A stretch of DNA of 64,000 nt from Flavobacterium sp. Root420 (lineage in GTDB: Bacteria > Bacteroidota > Bacteroidia > Flavobacteriales > Flavobacteriaceae). This document shows, one piece after another, positions 56,333 to 64,000 of the stretch. The DNA lies in assembly GCF_001427905.1 (NCBI RefSeq), contig NZ_LMEF01000001.1:682394-746393 (forward strand), given 5' to 3'. Under the pieces are notes generated by a model. It was not told where the DNA came from. It searched no databases and saw only the letters and a program-made list of their open reading frames with translations. Within the stretch, counting starts at the first letter, position 1. Each line of letters begins with the position of its first letter. Both the position numbers and the translations under genes were made by a program.

Positions 56333-57106
56333 ATGAAGAGAATTTTTCTAATTTTATCTTTCTTTTTTTGCTTTAGTATCTCAAATGCTCAGGATACTTT
56401 GGCGGAAGCCGAACCCCCAAAAGTGGCTGCTGTAAAATACACTGAAAAGGATATTCAGATCGATTCAGATACTGTTGAAGCGCGAACATTTTCAAAAAAC
56501 TTCAAAAAAAAATATAGCGATCCTGAATTTATTTACGAACCAAAAGCTCCGGAAAGAAGTCTTTGGGATAATATTAAGGAATGGATTGCCAGTGTTTTGC
56601 GAAGAATTTTCTCTTTTACGGATGCCAAAACTTCTATCACTGTTACCATTATTATATTAAGAATATTGGCCATTCTGGTAATTATCGTTGTCATTTATTT
56701 GATCGTAAAAGCGTTGATAAATAAAGAAGGACAATGGATTTTCGGAAAAAATTCCAATAAAAGAGCTGTCCAATATTCTGATATCGAAAAGAATATTCAT
56801 TTACTCGATTTTAAAAAATTGATACAGGAAAGTATTCAAAATGGAGAAAAACGACTTGCAATTCGGTACTATTATCTTTGGTTACTAAAAGTAATGGCAC
56901 AAAATAATTACATCGAATGGGATATTGAAAAAACAAATTCCGATTATTTATACGAACTTAACAGTCCGGTTTACAGAGAAGATTTTACCTACCTCTCCTA
57001 TTTATACAATTACATTTGGTATGGCGAATTTGAAATAGACGAAATCACTTTTACAAAAGCCGAAAACCGATTTAAGAAATCTATAAAAACCTTTAGCAAT
57101 GAATAA
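56333..57106 (+). CDS. DUF4129 domain-containing membrane protein
   Basis: A 257-residue protein with a signal peptide/N-terminal TM (MKRIFLILSFFFCFSISNAQ), one TM near residues 100-128, and a cytoplasmic C-terminal DUF4129 domain (SIQNGEKRLAIRYYYLWLLKVMAQNNYIEWDIEKTNSDYL ... FTYLSYLYNYIWYGEFEIDEITFTKAENRF). Overlaps the DUF4350 gene by 8 bp, so translation is probably coupled. Confidence 0.9.
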   Translation: MKRIFLILSFFFCFSISNAQDTLAEAEPPKVAAVKYTEKDIQIDSDTVEARTFSKNFKKKYSDPEFIYEPKAPERSLWDNIKEWIASVLRRIFSFTDAKTSITVTIIILRILAILVIIVVIYLIVKALINKEGQWIFGKNSNKRAVQYSDIEKNIHLLDFKKLIQESIQNGEKRLAIRYYYLWLLKVMAQNNYIEWDIEKTNSDYLYELNSPVYREDFTYLSYLYNYIWYGEFEIDEITFTKAENRFKKSIKTFSNE

Positions 57107-58304
57107 ATCCATCAAAATTTATATCGCTATTCTGGTTTTTGTTTTAGCCTTAATTCTAATATCAGATCGCGACCAGAAAAAACCTATTGACTGGCGACCA
57201 ACATTTTCTGTACACGATAAAATTCCGTACGGACTATATATTCTTAATAAAGAAATTAAACCTCTTTTAAAAAATCAGAAAATTGAAAGAATTGCCAATG
57301 TAACGCCGTATGAATATTTAGATTCGAAATATGATGCCGATACTTTGGTAGAAAATTACAAAATTGAAGGTACTTTCTTAAGTATTTCAGAATTAGATAA
57401 TATTGATGAGCAATCGATTAAAGAGCTTTTTTACTTTGTTTCGCACGGAAATAATGTCTTTTTGAGCATGAGAACATTTCCGGAAGCGTTAATGGATAGT
57501 TTGAAAATCGATGTGAAATTTGATTTCCATCAGCCGGAAAACAATTTGGTCTGGATGGCGAACAAAAACGTTAGTTCTAAGAAATATGTCTTTCAACAAT
57601 CTGTAGAAGATTATTTTTCTAAAATTGATACAGCTAATACAACCGTTTTAGGCTATCAAAGCAATGCGAAAAACGAAAAACATATCAATTTTATAAAAGT
57701 TCCTTATAAGTACGGTTACTTTTATCTTCATACGCAGCCAGCGGCTTTTACGAATTTTCATTTATTGAAAAAAGACCATTATCAATATGCGGAAAATGTC
57801 TTGTCTTATATACCAAAAGGCGATGTTTTTTGGTATACCAAATTGCAAAACGACAAATCGATTTCCCATTCGCCGTTACGTTACATTCACAGTCAGCCTG
57901 CTCTAAAATGGGCCTGGTATTTAAGTTTAATCGGTATTTTGATTTTTATTATTTTTAATGTCAAACGAAAACAAAGAATTGTTCCGATATTAAAACCATT
58001 GCCTAACTTAACAGTTGATTTTACTAAAACTATCGGAAATTTATACCATCAGGAAGGCGATCATCAGAATCTAATTGACAAAAAAATCATTTATTTTCTG
58101 GAGAAAATAAGAACCGAATATTTAATTGACACAACAAAGCTTGATGATGTTTTTATTCAAAAACTACATCATAAAACAGGCAAAGATATAACCGATATTC
58201 AGGAATTGGTTTTTCTGATTAACGAACATCGAAATAGTTATCACGGAAGTCTCGAAGAAGATTTAATCAGAATTAATAACGCGATTGAGAAAATTTTACA
58301 TTAA
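57099..58304 (+). CDS. DUF4350 domain-containing protein
   Basis: A 401-residue membrane protein. N-terminal TM, then the DUF4350 domain (PIDWRPTFSVHDKIPYGLYILNKEI ... ELDNIDEQSIKELFYFVSHGNNVFLSMRTFPEALMDSL), a second TM near residue 275, and a cytoplasmic helical tail (RKQRIVPILKPLPNLTVDF ... EDLIRINNAIEKI). In this neighbourhood it travels with DUF4129 and MoxR proteins. Function unknown. Confidence 0.9.
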   Translation: MNKSIKIYIAILVFVLALILISDRDQKKPIDWRPTFSVHDKIPYGLYILNKEIKPLLKNQKIERIANVTPYEYLDSKYDADTLVENYKIEGTFLSISELDNIDEQSIKELFYFVSHGNNVFLSMRTFPEALMDSLKIDVKFDFHQPENNLVWMANKNVSSKKYVFQQSVEDYFSKIDTANTTVLGYQSNAKNEKHINFIKVPYKYGYFYLHTQPAAFTNFHLLKKDHYQYAENVLSYIPKGDVFWYTKLQNDKSISHSPLRYIHSQPALKWAWYLSLIGILIFIIFNVKRKQRIVPILKPLPNLTVDFTKTIGNLYHQEGDHQNLIDKKIIYFLEKIRTEYLIDTTKLDDVFIQKLHHKTGKDITDIQELVFLINEHRNSYHGSLEEDLIRINNAIEKILH

Positions 58305-58329
58305 GAAATATTCGGTAGAGCTTAAATAT

Positions 58330-58414
58330 TTCACGCAGATTAAAAAAGATTTTAGCAGATCTGCGCAGATTTTTATAATTAATTTTAAATAAAATCTGCA
58401 AAATCTGCGTGAAA
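58330..58414. repeat. Inverted word array, CGCAGATTTT family
   Basis: Left arm (58330-58377) TTTCACGCAGATT, an inserted run of AGCAGATCTGCGCAGA words, then TTTTTAT. Right arm (58389-58414) is the complement, ATAAAATCTGCAAAATCTGC... ending GTGAAA. The arms match except for the extra words on the left. It lies between the DUF4350 and MoxR genes. Confidence 0.75.
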
Positions 58415-58466
58415 AAATGGCAAATTAAGAATTAGACAGATAAGAAGAAATCAATTAAATCCATTA

Positions 58467-58484
58467 TCCCGATAGCTATCGGGA
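58467..58484. repeat. Perfect palindrome TCCCGATAGCTATCGGGA
   Basis: An 18-bp perfect palindrome 46 bp before the MoxR start. The half CCCGATAG is the same string that opens the Flavo-1-like element (GCCCCGATAG). Confidence 0.7.
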
Positions 58485-58530
58485 GTGGCAAAAAACAACT
58501 AAAAATTCAACAAAAGAAAACATACCAAAC

Positions 58531-59544
58531 ATGGACGATATTAATACCCCAGAAACCGAAATCACAAATGAAAATGTGAATTTTGAAACCAGAATAAATT
58601 TAGCACCACTTTTGGAGCATGTCAATTTGATTAAAAAAGAGTTGGAAACCGTCATTGTGGGGCAGCACAAAATGATCGATCAACTTTTGGTGGCGATTTT
58701 ATCAAACGGACATGTTTTACTTGAAGGAGTTCCGGGGGTTGCTAAAACGATTACAGCGAAATTGTTGTCTAAAACGCTGAATATTGGCTTTAGCCGAATT
58801 CAGTTTACGCCAGATTTAATGCCTTCGGATATTTTAGGAACTTCGATTTTTAATTTAAAAAATTCCGAATTTGAATTTAAAAAAGGGCCAATTTTCTCCA
58901 ATTTAATTTTAATTGATGAGATCAATCGTGCTCCGGCCAAAACGCAGGCTGCCCTTTTTGAAGTTATGGAAGAGCGTCAGATTACTATTGATGGTTCTGC
59001 GTATCAGTTGGAAACTCCATTTTTGGTTATTGCGACACAAAACCCAATTGAGCAGGAAGGAACATATCGTTTACCGGAAGCGCAATTAGATCGTTTTTTA
59101 TTCAAAATAACCATTGATTATCCAAAATTAGACGAAGAAATCCTGATCATTCAGAGAGAACATTTATTACAGGATCATGGAAAACTGGAAGCCATTAAAA
59201 CGATACTTTCTGCTGAAGAAATAAAAGGATATCAAGGTTTAGTGAAGCAAATCAGAGTCGAACAAAATCTTTTAGAATATATTGCACGAATTGTAGTTAA
59301 CACCAGAGAAAATGCCTTTTTATATCTGGGAGCTTCGCCACGTGCCTCAATCGCAATTTTGAACGCAGCCAAAGGTTTCGCAGCCATTCGCGGCCGCGAC
59401 TTTGTAACTCCCGAAGATGTCAAAGAAGCTGCAATTCCGGTTTTACAACATCGTGTTATTGTTACTCCTGAACGTGAAATGGAAGGTATTACAAGCTCTG
59501 AAATTATTAAACAGATTTTAGAAACAGTTGAAATACCACGATAA
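58531..59544 (+). CDS. MoxR family AAA+ ATPase
   Basis: A 337-residue AAA+ protein of the MoxR group. Walker A GVPGVAKT (66-73), Walker B LILIDEIN (125-132), the sensor/arginine region DRFLFKITIDYPK, and GASPRASIAILNAAKGFAAIRGRDFVTPEDV near the C-terminus. MoxR proteins act as chaperones, often on VWA/DUF58 partners; a DUF58 gene follows after one intervening gene. Start ATG 58531; the N-terminal 30 residues are acidic and variable. Confidence 0.96.
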   Translation: MDDINTPETEITNENVNFETRINLAPLLEHVNLIKKELETVIVGQHKMIDQLLVAILSNGHVLLEGVPGVAKTITAKLLSKTLNIGFSRIQFTPDLMPSDILGTSIFNLKNSEFEFKKGPIFSNLILIDEINRAPAKTQAALFEVMEERQITIDGSAYQLETPFLVIATQNPIEQEGTYRLPEAQLDRFLFKITIDYPKLDEEILIIQREHLLQDHGKLEAIKTILSAEEIKGYQGLVKQIRVEQNLLEYIARIVVNTRENAFLYLGASPRASIAILNAAKGFAAIRGRDFVTPEDVKEAAIPVLQHRVIVTPEREMEGITSSEIIKQILETVEIPR

Positions 59545-59607
59545 TTTTAGTTTACAGTCGCAGACGCAGTTTTCAACTCTCTAATTTTGAAATTAATCTT
59601 TTTGTAA

Positions 59608-60216
59608 ATGAAATTTTATAAACTATTTTCTCTATCCTTAATTTGGATTTTGTTTGCAGGTTTCACACCTGTCAATACCGTTGAAAAAACAAATACGTAT
59701 GTTTATTTCGAAAGCGATAAACAACAAATCGAATCCTTAATTAGAAAAGCGTATGAATGGATTGAGACCAAAAAAACGCCAAACGATTTTGATGTAGTTG
59801 CAAACAAAAAAGGTAATAAATATGTGGCTTTAAATGTAAAAAACCATAATAAAATTGTTGAAGAACTTAAAAAATCTAACTTTTTTGCGCAGCAGTTTAT
59901 CGATAATTACAACAAAATTGGATTGAAAATTGGGGAAAATCTTAAAACCAATAAGTTTGAATATTTTGTTGGCGATCTTCCTCCATACGGAAATGACAGC
60001 AATTCGTGGTGTGATTGTCAGGACAATCCGGAGAAGTTTTGGAAAACACTGAAAGTAAACAACTTAAAAATTGAAAATAATAGAGCTACTTTTTACTGGA
60101 CATGGACAGAATGGAAAGAAACGCCTAAATATAAAGTAACGGCAATTAAAGAAAATGGAATCTGGAAAATAGCCGTTTTAGATGGTTTTAACTATAAAAG
60201 CTTCCTTGGACTTTAG
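59608..60216 (+). CDS. Hypothetical secreted protein between moxR and DUF58 genes
   Basis: A 202-residue protein with an N-terminal signal (MKFYKLFSLSLIWILFAGFTP, no lipobox). Mature part: helical start (QIESLIRKAYEWIETKK), a central KIGLKIGENLKTNKFEYFVGDLPPY, a Cys pair WCDCQDNPEKFW, and beta-like ENNRATFYWTWTEWKETPKYKVTAIKENGIWKIAVLDGF. The C-terminus resembles the DUF3828/NTF2-like 'KENGIWKI' pattern. I do not recognise the family with certainty. It interrupts the usual direct MoxR-DUF58 adjacency. Confidence 0.75.
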   Translation: MKFYKLFSLSLIWILFAGFTPVNTVEKTNTYVYFESDKQQIESLIRKAYEWIETKKTPNDFDVVANKKGNKYVALNVKNHNKIVEELKKSNFFAQQFIDNYNKIGLKIGENLKTNKFEYFVGDLPPYGNDSNSWCDCQDNPEKFWKTLKVNNLKIENNRATFYWTWTEWKETPKYKVTAIKENGIWKIAVLDGFNYKSFLGL

Positions 60217-60245
60217 TACAAACTTTTAACCTTAATTTTTTTAAT

Positions 60246-61574
60246 TTGAAATTCATCAAAAGCCTTTATCTCAATAACTTCTTCTTCTATATCCTTTTAG
60301 GCATTATAGGAATGTTTGTTTGTGCTTTTATTTTTCCGAATTTATACAACAGCGTTTGGTTTATTATTTTGGTTTTAAGCACCTTTTTAGGCCTTGATAT
60401 TTTGCTTTTATATGTATCAAAAGGAATTGAGGCCTCAAGAAAAACGCCAGAAAAGCTCTCAAACGGGGATTTAAATCCAATTCAGGTTACGATTAAAAAT
60501 CAGTATACTTTTCCAGTTTCGGTTAAAATAATTGATGAGATTCCGTTTCAGTTTCAAATTCGTGATTTTAAAATCATAAAAACGATTCCGGCTTCGACAC
60601 AAAAAGAAATTGGTTATGATTTGCGTCCAACGGAACGTGGCGAATATTCTTTTGGGAATTTAAATATCTATGTTTCTTCTCCTTTAAAATTAATTTCGAG
60701 AAGATTTACTTTCGATAAAGATCAAATGGTGCCCACTTATCCATCGTATATCCAGTTGAAAAAATACGATTTACTCGCTTTTTCGAATAACTTACATCAA
60801 TACGGAATCAAGAAAATCCGCCGTATTGGTCACACCATGGAATTCGAACAAATTAAGGAATATGTTCAGGGTGATGATCTCCGCACCTTGAACTGGAAAG
60901 CCACGGCAAAGAAAAATTCGCTGATGGTCAACCAATTTCAGGACGAAAAATCACAATCGGTTTATATGGCGATTGACAAAGGCCGTATTATGCAAATGCC
61001 TTTTGATGGATTGAGTTTATTAGATTATGCCATAAATTCTACTCTTGTTTTATCGAATGTTATTCTGAAAAAACAAGATAAAGCAGGAATCTTTGCTTTC
61101 TCAAAAAAAGTAGAAAACAGAGTTTTTGCGGAAAGAAGATCTTCGCAAATGCAAAAAATTCTCGAAACGTTATACAACATCAAAACCGATTTTTTCGAAA
61201 GTGATTACAGCCGATTGTATGTAGATATTAAGAAAAATATCAATCAGAGAAGTTTGATTATTTTGTATACCAATTTCGAAACAATGGACGGTTTAAACAG
61301 GCAATTACCTTATTTAAAAGGAATTGCGAAGAGCCATTTATTAGTGGTCGTTTTCTTTAGCAATACAGAACTAAATTCGATCATCAACAAAAAAACAGAC
61401 ACCGTACAGGAAATTTACGATAAAGTGATAGCCGAAAAATTCATGTTCGAAAAACGTTTAATTGCAAATGAACTCAAGAAATATGGAATTCATTCGGTTT
61501 TGACACAACCGGAGAATTTGACTTTGGATGCTATTAATAAGTATTTGGAAATAAAGGCGAGAGGGATTTTGTAA
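60246..61574 (+). CDS. DUF58 domain-containing protein
   Basis: A 442-residue protein with two N-terminal TM segments, a beta-rich middle and the DUF58 core (GDDLRTLNWKATAKKNSLMVNQFQDEKSQSVYMAIDKGRIM), followed by a VWA-like fold. It is the usual substrate partner of MoxR. The start codon is TTG at 60246 (KFIKSLYLNNFFFYILLG); no ATG of the right length lies near it. It is 29 bp after the hypothetical gene. Confidence 0.93.
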   Translation: MKFIKSLYLNNFFFYILLGIIGMFVCAFIFPNLYNSVWFIILVLSTFLGLDILLLYVSKGIEASRKTPEKLSNGDLNPIQVTIKNQYTFPVSVKIIDEIPFQFQIRDFKIIKTIPASTQKEIGYDLRPTERGEYSFGNLNIYVSSPLKLISRRFTFDKDQMVPTYPSYIQLKKYDLLAFSNNLHQYGIKKIRRIGHTMEFEQIKEYVQGDDLRTLNWKATAKKNSLMVNQFQDEKSQSVYMAIDKGRIMQMPFDGLSLLDYAINSTLVLSNVILKKQDKAGIFAFSKKVENRVFAERRSSQMQKILETLYNIKTDFFESDYSRLYVDIKKNINQRSLIILYTNFETMDGLNRQLPYLKGIAKSHLLVVVFFSNTELNSIINKKTDTVQEIYDKVIAEKFMFEKRLIANELKKYGIHSVLTQPENLTLDAINKYLEIKARGIL

Positions 61575-61599
61575 ATGTTTAATATTAAAAAATGCAAAA

Positions 61600-62007
61600 A
61601 TGGATTACGAATTTATTTCAAAAATTGGATTAGTTACAGGTTTATATTTTTTTGTAAATTATTTCTATAAAAATACAGATTGGCATTCTTCAACTAAAAA
61701 CGAAAAGAAGAATTTGCAATACTACATCAAATATCTTTTGATATTATTTTTTGGTTTAACTCTTTTTTGTAGCGCAATAATTTTATCTATGATTTTTTTA
61801 AAAGAATTACTCAATTATTTTGAGAAGATAAGCTATTGGGAGCAAATAGGTCTTTCTCTTGGACTAATTATTCTTTATTTCTATGGTTTAATCTTAAAAG
61901 ATGGAAAAAAAATTAAAGCGGATAAACAACTTTCACTAATTGAAAAACAACATAATGAAATTCTTCACCTAGAAAAAAAAATTAAAACCTTAGAAATTAA
62001 AAACTAA
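61600..62007 (+). CDS. Small membrane protein with C-terminal coiled coil
   Basis: A 135-residue protein with about three hydrophobic segments (about 5-20, 43-67, 80-100) and a Lys-rich coiled-coil tail (KADKQLSLIEKQHNEILHLEKKIKTLEIKN). I do not recognise a family. It starts 25 bp after the DUF58 stop and is read as an operon member. The following 165 bp holds only AT-rich sequence before the next gene. Confidence 0.7.
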   Translation: MDYEFISKIGLVTGLYFFVNYFYKNTDWHSSTKNEKKNLQYYIKYLLILFFGLTLFCSAIILSMIFLKELLNYFEKISYWEQIGLSLGLIILYFYGLILKDGKKIKADKQLSLIEKQHNEILHLEKKIKTLEIKN

Positions 62008-62172
62008 CTATTACTATATAAAATTAAAATTTTATTCCTCATTATTTTTTATCTGATTTTTATCCTCTATTAATTTACAGTTATATTACGTTATCCCGTA
62101 AAAATCAATTAATTAAAATAAGTAGTTTTGAAAAAAATAAAAACAATCCATGTAATTTCAAACTCATAAAAA

Positions 62173-63258
62173 ATGAAAAAAGTAATTCTAATTCTGTTCA
62201 TTTTATTAAGCTGGAAATCTTTGGCACAAAAAACAGAAAACATCATCATCATTACCACGGACGGTTTTAGATGGCAGGAAGTATTTAAAGGAATGGATCC
62301 GGCAATTGCCAATGATAAAAAATTCAATCAGGGAGACAGCACTTATATTTATAAAAAATATTCAAGTGCTGATTTTAAAGAAAGTCGTAAAAAATTAATG
62401 CCTTTTTTATGGTCTGAAATTGCTTCGAAAGGACAGATTTATGGGAATCGTGACCTTGGCAATAAAGTCAATGTATCCAATCCGTATTGGTTCAGTTATC
62501 CTGGATATAGCGAAATTATGACCGGAAATGTTGATGTGGCTATTAATTCAAATGGTTACAAAGCGAATCCAAATGTAAATATTTTAGAATTTCTAAATCA
62601 GCAGCCAAAACTCAAAGGCAAAATAGCTGCTTTTGGCGCCTGGGATGCTTTTGACCGAATCCTGAACGAAGAAAGAAGTGGTTTTCCGGTTATTTCAGCC
62701 TTTGATAATGTTGGCGGAAACAAACCTACAGCAACTCAAAAGCTGTTAAATGACATGCGTAATAATTCGTATAAACCCTTTCATGAAGACGAATGTCTGG
62801 ATGTTTTTACCCATTATGAAGCCTTAGATGAACTTAAAACCAAGAAACCAAAAGTACTTTATATCTCTTACGGGGAAACAGATGAATGGGCGCATCACGG
62901 TCATTACAGATCATATCTCGACGCCGCTAACCAGGTTGATAAATGGATCAAAGAAATCTGGGATTTTGTACAAAATGACCCGCAATATAAAAACAAAACT
63001 ACTTTATTGATTACCGTAGACCACGGACGTGGAGACAAGACAAAAGCACAATGGACAGATCATGGTGCTGATGTTGTGGGTGCATCTGAAATTTGGTTTG
63101 CTGCCATGGGACCGGAAATTGCAGCAAAAGGCGAAATGAAAACAGACACACAATTGTATCAAAAACAATTTGCTCAAACCATCGCTAAAATTATGGGATA
63201 TAATTTCACAACCACACATCCTGTGGCTAATGAAATTCCGGAATTGCTGAAAAAATAA
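62173..63258 (+). CDS. Alkaline phosphatase superfamily (sulfatase/PDE-like) secreted protein
   Basis: A 361-residue exported protein (signal MKKVILILFILLSWKSLAQ). Motifs of the alkaline phosphatase superfamily: IIIITTDGFRWQEVFKG with metal-binding Asp30, NPYWFSYPGYSEIMTGN (nucleophile region with Ser/Thr), YGETDEWAHHGHYRSYL (Asp/His ligands), VDHGRGDK and TDHGAD. Such proteins hydrolyse phosphodiesters or phosphomonoesters, or transfer groups to lipids; the exact substrate is unknown. Confidence 0.87.
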   Translation: MKKVILILFILLSWKSLAQKTENIIIITTDGFRWQEVFKGMDPAIANDKKFNQGDSTYIYKKYSSADFKESRKKLMPFLWSEIASKGQIYGNRDLGNKVNVSNPYWFSYPGYSEIMTGNVDVAINSNGYKANPNVNILEFLNQQPKLKGKIAAFGAWDAFDRILNEERSGFPVISAFDNVGGNKPTATQKLLNDMRNNSYKPFHEDECLDVFTHYEALDELKTKKPKVLYISYGETDEWAHHGHYRSYLDAANQVDKWIKEIWDFVQNDPQYKNKTTLLITVDHGRGDKTKAQWTDHGADVVGASEIWFAAMGPEIAAKGEMKTDTQLYQKQFAQTIAKIMGYNFTTTHPVANEIPELLKK

Positions 63259-63302
63259 ATTTAACAACCCTAATAATTAACCAACTAAACCAACCAAAAC
63301 CA

Positions 63303-64000
63303 ATGAAAAGAATTCTACTAAGTCTATTTCTATTCGTTATTTTTATTCCGAAGATAATGGCTCAGGCAGACACAACTGCAGCCTATTATGATAAAATTGA
63401 GCAATCCTTAAAATATGAAACCGGAAAAATTACTTTAACTGAAGGAGAAGGAATATTAAACGTTCCGAAAGGATTTAAATTTTTAAACGGAGAACAGACC
63501 CAACATGTTTTGACTGATTTATGGGGGAATCCAGAAGACAAAACGGTTTTAGGATCGCTTGTTCCGGATGGAAAAGGCGTTACACATAGCAACAGCTGGA
63601 TGTTTGTAATTAGCTACCAAGGCGATGGTTTTGTAAAAGACGATGATGCAAACGACATTGATTATGACGATTTGCTAAAAACCATGCAGGAAGACATGAA
63701 AGTCGCAAATGAAGAAAGAAAAAAAGGGGGTTATGCTGAAGTTCAATTAATCGGCTGGGCGTCAAAACCGTATTATGACGCTAATTTAAAAGTATTACAT
63801 TGGGCAAAAGAATTAAAATTTGGCAAAGACGAAGCCAACACCTTAAATTATGATTTAAGAGTTTTAGGACGAAAAGGAATGTACAATATTTCGGCCGTTG
63901 CCAACATGGGTGAACTTGCAGAAGTAAAAGCCAGTATTCCGGGAATCCTGAAAAGTGTTGAATTTAATGACGGACACAAATATCTAGACTTTGATGCCGA
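63303..64000 (+). CDS. DUF2167 domain-containing membrane protein, N-terminal part (3' end outside window)
   Basis: ATG at 63303, open to the window end (233 codons visible). A signal peptide (MKRILLSLFLFVIFIPKIMAQ) is followed by the DUF2167 core: YETGKITLTEGEGILNVPKGFKFL, HVLTDLWGNPEDK, VLGSLVPDG, SWMFVISYQGDGFVKDDDANDIDYDDLLKTMQ, and LIGWASKPYYDANLKVLHWAKELKFG. Known members have C-terminal TMs that would be outside the window. Function unknown. It follows the phosphatase-like gene by 44 bp on the same strand. Confidence 0.9.
   Translation, partial: MKRILLSLFLFVIFIPKIMAQADTTAAYYDKIEQSLKYETGKITLTEGEGILNVPKGFKFLNGEQTQHVLTDLWGNPEDKTVLGSLVPDGKGVTHSNSWMFVISYQGDGFVKDDDANDIDYDDLLKTMQEDMKVANEERKKGGYAEVQLIGWASKPYYDANLKVLHWAKELKFGKDEANTLNYDLRVLGRKGMYNISAVANMGELAEVKASIPGILKSVEFNDGHKYLDFDA

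Overview
The window looks like a chromosomal piece of a Flavobacterium-type member of the Bacteroidota. The evidence is AT-rich DNA, a fused SecDF, type IX secretion genes with a gliding-type C-terminal sorting domain, TonB-dependent outer-membrane receptors, and secreted proteins whose signal peptides end in ...AQ. Several genes also have a TTTG-N19-TAnnTTTAC promoter pattern typical of the phylum. I see no phage, plasmid, transposase, rRNA, tRNA or CRISPR array. Most genes are housekeeping or cell-envelope genes; accessory character is concentrated in the surface-polysaccharide region and in the intergenic repeats.

Layout. 1-5.3 kb: the end of a TonB-dependent siderophore-type receptor, an S9 peptidase lipoprotein, an APC amino-acid permease and a small stand-alone polyvalent-type kinase. 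5.4-16.5 kb: valS, a DUF1573 protein, a lipoprotein, and a three-gene type IX secretion unit (type-B sorted adhesin-like protein, PorP/SprF-like protein, PorE-like OmpA/TPR protein), then an aspartyl protease with a PDZ domain. 16.6-22.5 kb: an aminotransferase, a lysozyme-like secreted protein, folE, cysS, yidD and lgt. 22.9-32.2 kb: secDF, mdh, gyrB and an M16 peptidase. 32.4-36.1 kb: two asnB-type genes, one canonical and one whose glutaminase site is degraded. 36.4-43.0 kb: a GreA/GreB-like protein, a beta-barrel protein, a PhzF protein and a very long TPR protein. 43.4-53.5 kb: ftsE followed by a polysaccharide locus with four glycosyltransferases, an FdtA-like ketoisomerase, a DegT aminotransferase, a Wzx flippase, a hexapeptide acyltransferase and a FemAB/GNAT-like transferase. 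53.6-64.0 kb: a TRIC/YadS-like channel, then the RDD, SpoIIM, DUF4129, DUF4350, MoxR, DUF58 block, an alkaline phosphatase-like enzyme and the start of a DUF2167 gene.

How genes work together. The polysaccharide locus has the parts to make a 3-amino-3,6-dideoxyhexose (FdtA plus DegT aminotransferase plus an acyltransferase), assemble it (glycosyltransferases) and flip it (Wzx). The MoxR/DUF58 block looks like a membrane-associated AAA+/VWA-like module. The type IX unit pairs a type-B substrate with its PorP/SprF-like partner.

The most unusual content is between genes. Three kinds of repeat recur. (1) Three copies of a structured element of about 75 bp with compensatory base changes, probably a Flavo-1-like RNA. 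(2) A cassette of four 13-nt hairpins (5-bp stem, 3-nt loop) in fixed order, present three times in the polysaccharide locus; one copy supplies the last codons of a glycosyltransferase. (3) At least ten intergenic 'word arrays': short imperfect tandem words (about 8-12 nt) arranged as inverted arms around a terminator, a hairpin or an RNA element. Two related arrays sit in frame inside valS and the DegT gene and encode almost the same peptide. The third class, and the asnB paralogue lacking its glutaminase nucleophile, are the observations I would follow first.
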